Of a DNA stretch of 64,000 nt, positions 1 through 8,777 are shown piece after piece; position 1 is the stretch's first letter, and each line of letters opens with the position of its first letter. The DNA comes from Enterococcus larvae. Lineage in GTDB: Bacteria > Bacillota > Bacilli > Lactobacillales > Enterococcaceae. The notes beneath the pieces are model-generated. The model did no database searches. It saw only the letters and a list, made by a program, of their open reading frames with translations, and was not told where the DNA came from. A program made the translations under genes and the position numbers. Location of the stretch: contig NZ_JAEDXU010000008.1 in assembly GCF_017830045.1 (NCBI RefSeq), positions 124,001 to 188,000 of the forward strand. Direction: 5' to 3'.

Positions 1-735
1 GAAAAAAACAATGATGCTCATCATATTCACGGTGGTTCAAACGGCTGGGCGTTTCAGTACTGGGCGTATGAAACATTCAGAACAGCGCATACTGTCGGTG
101 TAAGTTTCACACTCACCGACACGTGTTCCGGCTATCCCGGACCTATTACCGCTATCGTGAATTACGAGCTGACTGAATCGTCATTGATCATGAAATCAAT
201 CTATCAAACCAAAGAGCTGACGTTGATCAATCCAACCAATCACAGCTATTTTAACCTCTCCGGTAATAGTAAATCAGATATCATGAACCATTCATTGACG
301 ATCAATGCCGCAGAGAAAATCGTCACGGATAAAGAAAATATTCCGATAGGTACACGTGAAAATATCACAGGGACAGCGTATGATTTCACCCAAGAAAAAG
401 CGATTGGTGCCGCTTTAGAGGATATCCCAAATGGTATTGATGATCCATTTGTCCTAAATGCTGGTGCCCCTCAAGTCGTCTTAAAAGAACCTGTCAGCGG
501 CAGAGTCATGGAAATCACAACCAACCGGCAAAGCGTTATCGTCTTCACAACAACGGGCTTCAATGACAGCTTTCTAGTTAACGGTCAAGCCATGCGCAGC
601 AACTTAGGCATTGCGCTGGAAACACAAGAAATCCCAAACATCGTTCATCAGCCACAATGGGGATCGATAGAATTTTCTCCAGAAACAAGAAAAGAACATT
701 GGACAATATTCAATTTTTCAACAGAAATAGAATGA
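1..735 (+). CDS. galM: Aldose 1-epimerase (mutarotase), 5' truncated by window edge
   Basis: Interconverts alpha and beta anomers of aldoses in the cytoplasm, usually feeding galactose into the Leloir pathway. Frame 1 is open from the first base. It starts with a histidine-rich stretch ending HGG (about residues 7-12), followed by a W-x-F-x-Y-W segment and a GYPG motif near residue 46, all typical of the family. About 244 residues are present and roughly the first 90-100 of a normal 340-residue protein are missing. The GTG at 157 is internal and is not a start. The upstream gal or lac genes, if any, lie outside the window. Confidence 0.9.
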   Translation, partial: EKNNDAHHIHGGSNGWAFQYWAYETFRTAHTVGVSFTLTDTCSGYPGPITAIVNYELTESSLIMKSIYQTKELTLINPTNHSYFNLSGNSKSDIMNHSLTINAAEKIVTDKENIPIGTRENITGTAYDFTQEKAIGAALEDIPNGIDDPFVLNAGAPQVVLKEPVSGRVMEITTNRQSVIVFTTTGFNDSFLVNGQAMRSNLGIALETQEIPNIVHQPQWGSIEFSPETRKEHWTIFNFSTEIE

Positions 736-867
736 CGACTCACTCACTGTTCCAACTGCTAGTGTCGAATCTTTGATTCCTTAAAACTTGCTTTTATAAA
801 AAAATAATCCTTATTTTCGAATATTTCTTTTCTTTCTTGTACACTAAAAAGGAAGGGAGAGATAAAA

Positions 868-1341
868 ATGACAATAAAACGAATAATCTTATTCCTTGCA
901 TGTATCATTGGCGTAGAGCTGACAGGAAGCCTCTCTGGTTTTTTAACAGGAGATATTAGTGGAAAATATGCTGAAATGATCAAGCCGCCGCTTTCTCCTC
1001 CGGGCAGCTTAGTTGGCATGGTTTGGGTTGTCCTTTATTTTCTTATGGGGGTCAGCTTGTTCTTATTGTTGACTGCCGAACAACAGAAAAAGGATAAGCA
1101 AAAAGCTGTAGGACTATTCTTTGTTCAGTTAGTCGTCAATTTCATTTGGAGTCTAATTTTCTTCGGCGGAGAATATATGTGGCTAGGCGTTATCGTATGC
1201 CTGCTTCTTGCTAGTTTGATTCTGTTATCAATTGTGATTTTTCATAAGGTCAGACCTTGGGCCGCTTATTTACTCGTTCCCTATTTGATTTGGGTTTGTT
1301 TCGCTACCTATTTGTCAATTGGATTAGCATTGCTGAATTAA
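868..1341 (+). CDS. TspO/MBR family membrane protein
   Basis: The 157-residue protein has five predicted membrane helices and the family landmarks: a Pro-Pro segment (KPPLSPPG, about residues 49-56) after helix 1, W-rich helices 2-3, an FxWSLIFF segment, and RPWAAYLLVPYLIWVCFATYL near the end. TspO proteins bind porphyrins or sterols; the role in Firmicutes is unclear. The start is set by a GGAAGGGAGAG ribosome site 8 nt upstream. It has no obvious operon partner, and a terminator follows at once. Confidence 0.9.
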   Translation: MTIKRIILFLACIIGVELTGSLSGFLTGDISGKYAEMIKPPLSPPGSLVGMVWVVLYFLMGVSLFLLLTAEQQKKDKQKAVGLFFVQLVVNFIWSLIFFGGEYMWLGVIVCLLLASLILLSIVIFHKVRPWAAYLLVPYLIWVCFATYLSIGLALLN

Positions 1342-1342
1342 G

Positions 1343-1385
1343 AAAACTACTCCGATTTCATAAAGAAGCCGGAGTAGTTTTTCTA
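1343..1385 (+). terminator. Rho-independent terminator after the TspO gene
   Basis: Inverted repeat AAAACTACTCCG / CGGAGTAGTTTT (1343-1354 and 1370-1381) followed by T residues, beginning 2 nt after the stop codon. Confidence 0.85.
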
Positions 1386-1543
1386 GTTTGTAAGTACAGC
1401 CTCTTCCTTACCTTCTACATGCCGCAATTTCAAAAATAAACAATAAAATACAAATGGAAAAAAACAAAAAAGCCGAATGTTTGAATATATTTCAAGGCAA
1501 GCGTAGACTGAAGTTAGAAATAAGAAAATGGAGGGATCGACCT

Positions 1544-1729
1544 ATGTCAGAATCAATTGATAAAATCACTAAATTAGCAAATGAAGCAAAAAAAGAAGTT
1601 GAGCGTTTAGAAGATCGCCGTCAGGAGCATTTGGGAAACTCCATCAATTACATTGAAAATGAAATCCAGATTCAACGGCTCTATGCTAAAGTCGAAGCGT
1701 TGGAAGAAGCGCTGGATGCAATTAGATAA
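1544..1729 (+). CDS. Small coiled-coil hypothetical protein (61 aa)
   Basis: A 61-residue, charged, helical protein rich in Glu, Lys and Arg with heptad-like spacing of Leu/Ile/Val. The reading frame is open further upstream to 1454, but the ATG at 1544 is preceded by a GGAGG ribosome site at 1530-1534, so the shorter form is chosen. No family was recognised. It is monocistronic, lying between two terminators. Confidence 0.7.
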   Translation: MSESIDKITKLANEAKKEVERLEDRRQEHLGNSINYIENEIQIQRLYAKVEALEEALDAIR

Positions 1730-1731
1730 TC

Positions 1732-1776
1732 AAAAGCCGTCAAACAGCTTTTCCATTGTTTGACGGCTTTTTTTTG
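1732..1776. terminator. Bidirectional terminator between converging genes
   Basis: Stem AAAAGCCGTCAAACA / TGTTTGACGGCTTTT (1732-1746 and 1757-1771) with T-runs in both directions. It serves the small + strand gene and the - strand operon that ends at 1797. Confidence 0.85.
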
Positions 1777-1796
1777 GGCAACAGCTCCATCAAGTT

Positions 1797-2627
1797 TTAG
1801 AAAATAGAGGCAATATAGTCTTCAGCTTGAACAGCCATATCCAGCTTACCATGAGCAGCAAGCCAATCGGCTAAGAGCTGAAAATCTTTTGCTGAATAGT
1901 TTTGCTGGGATTCAAAGCTGAAATGCCCCATTTCTTGCGCTGCCTCTTCGGTATATGCAGCAATTTCAATACAAGTTTTGACTTTCTGCTCCGGAGACAG
2001 TCGATTAAAATCTGCCGCAGCCTCCTCCAATGCCAAGTGATAGTTTCTAACAAGCTCTTGGTTCTCCTGATAAAATACTTTATCAAAGCACCACATTACC
2101 ATTGTTTTGTCACTGTTCTTTGAGTCCCACAATACTTCTGTCGGCAATTCCTTCATTATTTGATAGACAAAAGGCTCGATTGCTACTAAAGCGTCGATTT
2201 CTTTTTTGCGCAATGCCTCGATCCGTTCAAAGGTATTATCGATCCAGCTTGTTTTAGGTTCAATCAACTTACCCTTTAGGTCGTTGTCCATAAAAAATTG
2301 AAAAAGACCCTTTGTAGCAGCACCAACTCGAATCCCCTTTCTATTTACTGCTTCCGGATAACCAACCAATTTGATGGTTCGAGTTAAGGTTGAGGTCACA
2401 ATTGCTTCTTTCCCTTGATTCAAGTAATCAAAGAAGAAAGTCAAATCGCCCATTACTGCATCTACGCCATTCCCTGTAAAGCTTTTGTTGGAGTGAAACT
2501 GGAAGGTTTCAGAGAGCTCCAAATCAACAGGTACTTGATGACGGTCGAAATAGCCTAGCCGCTCTGCTAAAATCACTGGCAGAACTAAAGGATTTACTTT
2601 ATTTTGATACAGACGAATAGTTGTCAT
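1797..2627 (-). CDS. NMT1/THI5/SsuA-like substrate-binding protein without signal peptide
   Basis: The 276-residue protein has the periplasmic-binding fold layout of the NMT1/THI5 and SsuA families: an N-terminal strand, then PLVLPVILAERLGYFDRHQV (an 'xxAxxxGYF' pattern near residue 30), a G-VDAVMGD segment near residue 55-60 and a KEIDALVAIEP segment near residue 145. Unlike a transporter lipoprotein it has no signal peptide or lipobox, so it should stay in the cytoplasm or bind the membrane through partners. It is the last gene of the ABC importer-prenyltransferase operon, overlapping the previous gene by 4 nt (ATGA). MqnA/MqnD-type enzymes share this fold, so an enzymatic role is possible; the substrate is unknown. 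Confidence 0.65.
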   Translation of the reverse strand: MTTIRLYQNKVNPLVLPVILAERLGYFDRHQVPVDLELSETFQFHSNKSFTGNGVDAVMGDLTFFFDYLNQGKEAIVTSTLTRTIKLVGYPEAVNRKGIRVGAATKGLFQFFMDNDLKGKLIEPKTSWIDNTFERIEALRKKEIDALVAIEPFVYQIMKELPTEVLWDSKNSDKTMVMWCFDKVFYQENQELVRNYHLALEEAAADFNRLSPEQKVKTCIEIAAYTEEAAQEMGHFSFESQQNYSAKDFQLLADWLAAHGKLDMAVQAEDYIASIF

Positions 2628-3577
2628 AATATCTCTCCTAACAATCGAATAATGAAAATCACACTCATCCAGCCATGAAAATGATAAATCAACAGCAACG
2701 GTCTTGGCCCATACTCTCTCCCCATATCAGGATAGACTTCTTGAATATGGTAATAATCCTTATACCAGTTGACATAGCCCTGCCGATAAAAAATCAGCCA
2801 GCCAATAAGATATTGCCACCATGGTATCACCTTCATGAAGAACAATGCTGTCCATGCGAAAAGCATGATCATAGCTTCTGGAATCAGTAATAAAATCGCA
2901 TTTCGAAAGCCGATCACATGAGGGAGTGTTACACGAACACCCATATCCTTTTTATAATCGCCAATATTGTTTGTCGACATCAGAAAGATAGTAAAAATCA
3001 TTGAAATCAAACTGTACCAAACTAGCGGCCAGCTGTTGTGGCCTGCTTGAACATATGCCGATAAGTAACAGCTTAAGCCGCCTACAAAAAAGCCGGAAAT
3101 CAGCTCTGTGACTGGGTACAGAAGGTAAGGTTTCGGTCCCAAGGAATAAGTGACTGCTGCAACAACAGACAAACAGCCCCAGAAAAACAGCCAAACACTC
3201 TTAGTTAGCCAAACAAGCAGCAGACCGCTTCCACCACCTATTCCCAACATCAACAGCAGAATAAGAACCGCATCCATAAAGCGGGCATCGCCACGAACAA
3301 GTCCTTCACTGCCCTTATGCCCGGTAAAGGTCTCTTTATTCTCCTCATTGGCTAGAAAAGCACGCATTTCATTCGCTGTATTTGCAATGATATTGAAGCA
3401 AAAGCCAGTTAATGTAAATAAAAACAGTTCAACGAGCTTCACATGTCCTGTCAGACAAGCGCCAAATAAGCCGCCGCTCAATACCGGTAAGCCAGTGGCA
3501 AAACCGGTACGAATCTCCATTACTGTATAGCTTCTTCTGGCAAACCCCTTTAGATACGTAAATGTTTCCTGGATCAT
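2624..3577 (-). CDS. UbiA-family prenyltransferase (MenA-like)
   Basis: The 317-residue integral membrane protein has about eight or nine hydrophobic helices. UbiA enzymes attach an isoprenoid chain to an aromatic ring using two Asp-rich motifs. The second motif is clear here (NNIGDYKKD, about residue 205-213). The first is degenerate: NTANEMRAFLANEENK replaces the usual NxxxDxxxD pattern. MenA (1,4-dihydroxy-2-naphthoate prenyltransferase) is the closest functional guess, but the altered first motif and the transporter operon leave the acceptor open. It overlaps both neighbours by 4 nt, so translation is probably coupled. Confidence 0.75.
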   Translation of the reverse strand: MIQETFTYLKGFARRSYTVMEIRTGFATGLPVLSGGLFGACLTGHVKLVELFLFTLTGFCFNIIANTANEMRAFLANEENKETFTGHKGSEGLVRGDARFMDAVLILLLMLGIGGGSGLLLVWLTKSVWLFFWGCLSVVAAVTYSLGPKPYLLYPVTELISGFFVGGLSCYLSAYVQAGHNSWPLVWYSLISMIFTIFLMSTNNIGDYKKDMGVRVTLPHVIGFRNAILLLIPEAMIMLFAWTALFFMKVIPWWQYLIGWLIFYRQGYVNWYKDYYHIQEVYPDMGREYGPRPLLLIYHFHGWMSVIFIIRLLGEIL

Positions 3578-4395
3578 CCTTTGACACCTCCTGTCAGTCC
3601 ATTATAAATATGTTTTTGCAGCACCAGATAAAAAATCAACATGGGAATGATACTGATAATGATCAACGCACATATTACCTGCCAATTGGTCTGATTCGGT
3701 CCAATAAACCGATACAGAGATGTTGCAACAGTTCCATGATTCTCTCCCGGTAGATAGAGGAACGGCAGATAGAAATCATTATAGATACTGATCATTTTCA
3801 GCATACTTACCGTAGCTGTCGCAGGTGCAAGTAACGGAAACAAAATCTTCCAGTACACCTGAAAGTAGCCAGCTCCTTCCAAAATCGCCGCTTTATCAAG
3901 CTCTCTAGGGATTTTTTCATACATTTGCAGATAGATGAAAATCATCACGACATCTGCCCCTAAATAAATGATGATGGGCGCAATCAGTTTGTTGTACCAG
4001 CCTAACGCGACAATAATCTTGAATGTCGATATCTGCGAGACCACCATCGGCACCATCGACAGCAGAAAATAGCTGCCAATCAAGAGCTTCTTAAAGGGAA
4101 AATCAAAACGATTCAAGACATAGGCCGTCATCGAGCCGATCAACACACTGCCGATCACGCCGAAGAAAACCAAGATAAAGGTATTGATAAATCCTGAAAC
4201 AATTTTTCCCTGTTGAAATGCCACCTGATAATTCGTGAAATCAAGTGTTTCAGGAAGTGCCAAACCCGATGTAGCATTGAACTCTTCGTAGCCTTTGAAA
4301 GAGCCAAATAGGACAATAAGTAACGGGTACAGGCAAACAAACAGCCAGAGAAGGAGTAGTATATATTTAGTTAGAATCCCTACATTTTGCTTCAT
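3574..4395 (-). CDS. Sugar-type ABC transporter permease (MalG/UgpE-like)
   Basis: The 273-residue permease has six predicted membrane helices and the EAA loop that docks on the ATPase (AAILEGAGYFQVYWKILFPL, about residues 168-187). Family: binding-protein-dependent transport inner membrane component, CUT1 type. It overlaps the upstream permease and the downstream prenyltransferase by 4 nt each. The substrate is not shown by sequence. Confidence 0.9.
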   Translation of the reverse strand: MKQNVGILTKYILLLLWLFVCLYPLLIVLFGSFKGYEEFNATSGLALPETLDFTNYQVAFQQGKIVSGFINTFILVFFGVIGSVLIGSMTAYVLNRFDFPFKKLLIGSYFLLSMVPMVVSQISTFKIIVALGWYNKLIAPIIIYLGADVVMIFIYLQMYEKIPRELDKAAILEGAGYFQVYWKILFPLLAPATATVSMLKMISIYNDFYLPFLYLPGENHGTVATSLYRFIGPNQTNWQVICALIIISIIPMLIFYLVLQKHIYNGLTGGVKG

Positions 4396-5264
4396 TCCTT
4401 TACCTCCCGCTGTACCTTCTGCTGTAATACACTCAATAGGACAATAATTAGCGTCATTACCACAGCCATTGCTGAGCCTAGTCCAACCAACTTCTGATCA
4501 AAGGCTGTCTTCATAGTCTGCAGAAGGAATGTCGTTGTACCATTTGATCCGTTCGTCATAATCAAGGGAATCTCAAAGGCAGAAACCGCACCAATCGTCA
4601 ACAAAACAAAATTCAGCTTTAACACTGTTCGGATATTAGGCAGAATAATCCAACGAAGCTGCTGCCAAAAGGATGCCCCTTCCAAATCCGCCACACGATA
4701 ATAGACAGTCGGAATACTCTGAACCGCTGAAAAATAAAGTAGAAAGCTGGTACCCAGATGCCGCCATAAAGAAATAAATGCCAAAGTATAATTTACTAAT
4801 CGAGGATCTCCTAGCCAATAGCGAGAAAAAGAGCCTAGATGAAGAAATTGCAGGAGCTGATCAAATGAACCATCCGGCTCAAAAAACAATCGGAAAATCA
4901 TTGAGACCGCAACACCACTGATCATGATGGGAAAAACAAAAACTGCTTTGAACAGTGTTTTTCCTCTCGTTTTCATTGACAAAAGAACGGCCAATAATAA
5001 TGCTACGACAATTTGAAGCAATCCTGATCCAAGATAGTATAAATTGTTTTTGAATGCGGCAAAATAAGCCGGCTCCTGAATGATTTTCAAATAGTTGGCA
5101 AAACCAACAAAATTTTTCTCAGTAGAAAGACCATCCCAATCAGTAAAGCTATTATAGATCAACATAAGAATTGGCAGCAATCCGAAGATGATCATCAACA
5201 TAACTGGAAAAAGGAGAAAGAGAAAAATAATTCTCTTCTCCTCACGTGTCAATTGATTACTCAT
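4392..5264 (-). CDS. Sugar-type ABC transporter permease (MalF/UgpA-like)
   Basis: The 290-residue permease has six membrane helices and an EAA motif (DLEGASFWQQLRWIILPN, about residues 193-210). It pairs with the next permease to form the channel of a CUT1-type importer. Its start overlaps the end of the binding-protein gene by 8 nt. Confidence 0.9.
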   Translation of the reverse strand: MSNQLTREEKRIIFLFLLFPVMLMIIFGLLPILMLIYNSFTDWDGLSTEKNFVGFANYLKIIQEPAYFAAFKNNLYYLGSGLLQIVVALLLAVLLSMKTRGKTLFKAVFVFPIMISGVAVSMIFRLFFEPDGSFDQLLQFLHLGSFSRYWLGDPRLVNYTLAFISLWRHLGTSFLLYFSAVQSIPTVYYRVADLEGASFWQQLRWIILPNIRTVLKLNFVLLTIGAVSAFEIPLIMTNGSNGTTTFLLQTMKTAFDQKLVGLGSAMAVVMTLIIVLLSVLQQKVQREVKE

Positions 5265-6540
5265 GATTCTTGGCAGCAGTTTCCCATTTTGCTTCCAAAG
5301 AATTTACATATTCTTCGTAGCTTTCATTTTGATCGGGATACAAACCAATGTTAACAATCTTTTGCAGAGCATCTGTCAGTCGAGCAATTCCTGCTTCATT
5401 AGCAATGGCTGAATAGGTTGTGTCAACCTCAGCAGAGGTCGCTGGTGCAGTCAAGATCACATTATTTTCTTCAACTAATTTCTTCTCCGTTTCATCAAGC
5501 TCTGATTTAACAGGAGTCATACCGCCCATATCTTCAGCAAAGCCGCTTTCAGGAGAAATGAAAAATTCCAAAAAGGCTTCTGCGGTTGCTTTGTTCTTCG
5601 TATTCTTGTTGATTCCAATAACCGAAGGTGCACCTAATGCAAGGCTGGTTTTTCCATCAAGTAATACAGGAAATGGCATAATTTTGATTGTATCATCAGC
5701 TGATGCCAATGCTTGGATAGGAGCTACATCCTGTGATCCGCTCATCAGCATAGCGATTTTTCCATCTGCTAACTGCTGTTGCGCTTGCTGCCCTTCCAGA
5801 GTTACCGGATCAGCTTCAATCAACCCGTTAGAAGACAAGTCATAAATTAGATCCATGACTTCGCGAATCGGCTGCCCCGTTTCAAAAGCCGTTCCTTTTT
5901 CCAACGTTTCAGCTTTGAAATCCTCACCACCGTATGAAGATAATGCACCTGCCCATACAGCTAGTCGCTGGTAATTTGTGTAAAATGGAATCGCACCTGT
6001 CTTTTCTTTGATTTGTTTTGCTGCAGTAAGCAGCTCTTCTGTTGACGTCGGCAGTTCCTTGATTCCTGCTTCATCAAAGACCTCCTGATTATAAATCAGT
6101 CCCAGAGAGTTCAGAACTGTCGGCAAACCATAGACTGTCTCATCATAATCGGCCTCAGTCACATCAATATAATCCTTTTCCATCGCTTCCACCTTGCCTA
6201 ACGGCTCAAAGTATTTTTCATACTCTTCAGGTGTTCCCGCCATTGAAAACGGAATGAATACAACATCACCATAATCAGTCGTGTTCATTCTTGTTGCGAT
6301 ATATTGATCGTAATCTGTTCCTGAAGCTTCCCATTTGATATCTGTTACTTCCGGGTATTTTTCTTTGAAGGCTTCTTCGATTTTTTCATACAGCTCATCT
6401 GCATCTACACGATTTGTCACAACTGTGATTTCTCCACTTACCGTATCTCCAGAGGCTTCCTTCTTTGTTTCATTTGAATTACACGCTGCCAATACCATAG
6501 TCAAGCTCAGTACAGATGCCGCGGTCAAAAACTTCTTCAT
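5257..6540 (-). CDS. ABC transporter substrate-binding lipoprotein (family 1, SBP_bac_8)
   Basis: The 427-residue extracellular solute-binding protein carries a lipoprotein signal (lipobox LAAC, Cys20) followed by a polar linker. The body has the family-1 sugar-binding pattern, including GLPTVLNSLGLIYNQEVFDE near residue 140 and a C-terminal FLEFFISPESG-type segment near residue 325. It would be anchored outside the membrane and deliver ligand to the two permeases encoded next. A GGAGG site lies upstream of the ATG. The ligand is unknown; a sugar or sugar derivative is the family norm. Confidence 0.9.
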   Translation of the reverse strand: MKKFLTAASVLSLTMVLAACNSNETKKEASGDTVSGEITVVTNRVDADELYEKIEEAFKEKYPEVTDIKWEASGTDYDQYIATRMNTTDYGDVVFIPFSMAGTPEEYEKYFEPLGKVEAMEKDYIDVTEADYDETVYGLPTVLNSLGLIYNQEVFDEAGIKELPTSTEELLTAAKQIKEKTGAIPFYTNYQRLAVWAGALSSYGGEDFKAETLEKGTAFETGQPIREVMDLIYDLSSNGLIEADPVTLEGQQAQQQLADGKIAMLMSGSQDVAPIQALASADDTIKIMPFPVLLDGKTSLALGAPSVIGINKNTKNKATAEAFLEFFISPESGFAEDMGGMTPVKSELDETEKKLVEENNVILTAPATSAEVDTTYSAIANEAGIARLTDALQKIVNIGLYPDQNESYEEYVNSLEAKWETAAKNHE

Positions 6541-6553
6541 CTCTTTTCCTCCA

Positions 6554-7621
6554 TTACACTTCGTTTAATTTTTTATGATCATTACAGCTGAAAAGAAATA
6601 CCTTCTTTTGGTCAACTGTAAAATTGATTTTCTGTCCAACACTTACACTGCTATCCGTCGAGGTTCGAATCGCTAATAAAACATCCTTCCATAATACAGA
6701 TATCAGTTGATCACTGCCCATATAACGGATTTTCTTGATTACTCCACTATGGCTGCCTGCACCGTCAGACAAATGGATGTCCTCACTCCGAACTGCAGCA
6801 ATGACCTGCTGTACCGGAAATCGGTCAAAGTCTGTTCCAAACCTTTCATCCTGCACGATCAAAGAACCGTCTCCATGAATCTCTCCATCAAAGCGATTGA
6901 TTTCAGGACGCCCAATAAAACTCGCTGTAAACAAGTTGACAGGGGCTTCATAGATCTCACGAGGTGTCCCGATTTGCTGGACCACACCGTCCTTTAGTAC
7001 AACTACTCTATCTGCCAAGGACATTGCTTCATCCTGTGCATGGGTCACAAAAATCGTAGTTGCCTTCAGCTGATCATGCACTTGGCGAATCAGTACTCCC
7101 GTCTGTTCACGCAACTTCGCGTCCAAATTGGACAACGGCTCATCTAATAGAAACAGCTTCGGCTCTCTAACGATAGCTCTTGCCAATGCAACACGTTGCC
7201 GTTGGCCGCCGGAAAGACTTTTTGGTTTCTCCTGAAGCAGCTCTTCAAGCTCTAAACTGACCGCAGCCCAATGCACTTTCTCTTCGATTGTTTGTTTGTT
7301 CTCTTTACGAACTTTCATTCCAAATGCAATATTATCCCTAACTGTCATATGAGGGAAGAGCGCATACTCCTGAAATACCATAGCGATGTTTCGATTCTTC
7401 GGCGAATAATTCGTCACATTTTCTTCTTCTAACAGGAAGCTTCCCTTTGTTACCTGCTCAAACCCAGTCAACATATTCAACAGCGTTGACTTGCCGCTTC
7501 CGCTAGGTCCGACAATCGCGATAAATTCCCCTTTTTCTATCGAAAGTTGAAAGTCTTTCAGTGCCCATTGCTCTTTTCGAGGGTATTGCTTTGAGAGTCC
7601 TTGCATTTCTATATAGGTCAA
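6554..7621 (-). CDS. ABC transporter ATP-binding protein (PotA/UgpC/MalK-like)
   Basis: The 355-residue ATPase has Walker A GPSGSGKST (about residue 38-46), signature LSGGQRQRVALARA, Walker B LFLLDEP, the switch His in FVTHAQDEA, and a C-terminal TOBE region (from about residue 260). It powers the importer encoded by the next three genes. The start is TTG at 7621, supported by an AAGGAG site 8 nt upstream; the next ATG at 7606 has no such site. It is the first gene of the operon and lies 13 nt before the binding-protein gene. Confidence 0.9.
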   Translation of the reverse strand: MTYIEMQGLSKQYPRKEQWALKDFQLSIEKGEFIAIVGPSGSGKSTLLNMLTGFEQVTKGSFLLEEENVTNYSPKNRNIAMVFQEYALFPHMTVRDNIAFGMKVRKENKQTIEEKVHWAAVSLELEELLQEKPKSLSGGQRQRVALARAIVREPKLFLLDEPLSNLDAKLREQTGVLIRQVHDQLKATTIFVTHAQDEAMSLADRVVVLKDGVVQQIGTPREIYEAPVNLFTASFIGRPEINRFDGEIHGDGSLIVQDERFGTDFDRFPVQQVIAAVRSEDIHLSDGAGSHSGVIKKIRYMGSDQLISVLWKDVLLAIRTSTDSSVSVGQKINFTVDQKKVFLFSCNDHKKLNEV

Positions 7622-7853
7622 TGTTCGACTCCTTTCATGATTGATTCGTGAAAACTATAACAAAGCCTCTATTAGGGTACTATTACTCAGTGAAAATGTC
7701 AAAATATCTCCTGTCTTTTCTTTACTCAGATGAAGAAAAAATGAGAAATTCTTTTCATTCGATTTTTCACTCTAAAAAAACAAAAAAAGAGTGTATCAGA
7801 GCTCAATGCCGTTCCAAAAAAGTTACCCTTTTTAGAACAGCAGATTGCTCTAC

Positions 7854-8777
7854 TCACCCTTCCTTGATCAAATAAATTGGAAATGAAGACTTGCTCTCAT
7901 TACTGGAATCTTCCTCTCCTTTTTCAGTTAGCAATGCCAGCTCTCTACGCATCAGCTCCGCCTTATCCTGCTCGCCGATATCCTCTGTTACTTTTATGAA
8001 TAATTGCGTTTTTTCAAATGCCTTCGGATCCTTCGTAAGAAGAAACTTAAATAAACAGTCAAAATAATATAAATCCAATTTGTAGCTGGAATTTCTTAAA
8101 GCGCTTTGCTGCTTCTTCGCCAGCTTCAGGTATTTCTTTACAAGCATCAGCTTTCCTTCAAACAATCTGACATGAATCAGATTCAACAGTGCATTGAAGG
8201 CACTGTTTCGAGTCAGCTCATCCCTTTTCTCCTCATCTTTGACGGGAATTGCCTTTTTAATAAGCAGATCTGCCTGCTTTTCAGTAAAATAGGGTATTAA
8301 GTTTGCCAATAGTATATAATCGTACTGAAAATAATAATCCTTTTTTACAAGCATTCTATATATCAGCTCGCTGTCACTTTCACTAATTGATGGTATCTCT
8401 TCCCAGTGGTCATGAAAATAATTTTTTATTGCCAGCTGGTTGGAAAGCTCTCTCAAATCTTTAGTCGGCTTTACAGCTAGTTTCTTATAGTAAGCAATCA
8501 ATTGCTTCTTCGTCTTCTCATCCTTCAAATGTTCTCCACAATGCTTGAATAGTTCTCTAAACTGCTGCTGATCAAGATCGAACATAGCAAAAGAAAAAAA
8601 CTCATGAACATTTACAGACATTTTATTCAAAACACTCTGTAAATCGTTGAGCCGGACTGAACGCTCGTCACTTTCTATCCTTGAGTACGTCGTCCGATCA
8701 AGATATCCCTTCGATATCTCTCTTTGTGTATGCCTTTTGCTTTTTCTAATAAATTTTAGTGTTTCTCCAATATTCAT
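7854..8777 (-). CDS. Rgg/GadR/MutR-like transcriptional regulator
   Basis: The 307-residue protein has an N-terminal XRE helix-turn-helix (about residues 1-60, with TQREIS and TTYSRIESDERSV) and a long all-helical C-terminal part like the peptide-binding repeat domain of Rgg and PlcR proteins. The ORF is open further upstream, but the ATG at 8777 has a GGAGG site at 8784-8788. It lies 230 bp upstream of the ABC importer operon in the same orientation and probably controls it. Rgg regulators usually respond to short peptides; I saw no convincing peptide gene beside it. Confidence 0.8.
   Translation of the reverse strand: MNIGETLKFIRKSKRHTQREISKGYLDRTTYSRIESDERSVRLNDLQSVLNKMSVNVHEFFSFAMFDLDQQQFRELFKHCGEHLKDEKTKKQLIAYYKKLAVKPTKDLRELSNQLAIKNYFHDHWEEIPSISESDSELIYRMLVKKDYYFQYDYILLANLIPYFTEKQADLLIKKAIPVKDEEKRDELTRNSAFNALLNLIHVRLFEGKLMLVKKYLKLAKKQQSALRNSSYKLDLYYFDCLFKFLLTKDPKAFEKTQLFIKVTEDIGEQDKAELMRRELALLTEKGEEDSSNESKSSFPIYLIKEG

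Noticed and set aside
157-735. Complete 192-residue protein starting with GTG at 157
   Set aside because: The frame is open to base 1 and the upstream residues (HGG, GYPG) belong to the epimerase, so this is an internal codon of a truncated galM.
7648-7875. Plus-strand 75-codon frame between the importer operon and the Rgg gene, considered as a signalling peptide gene
   Set aside because: No ribosome site; it runs antisense into the Rgg gene and the composition is not like short hydrophobic peptides.
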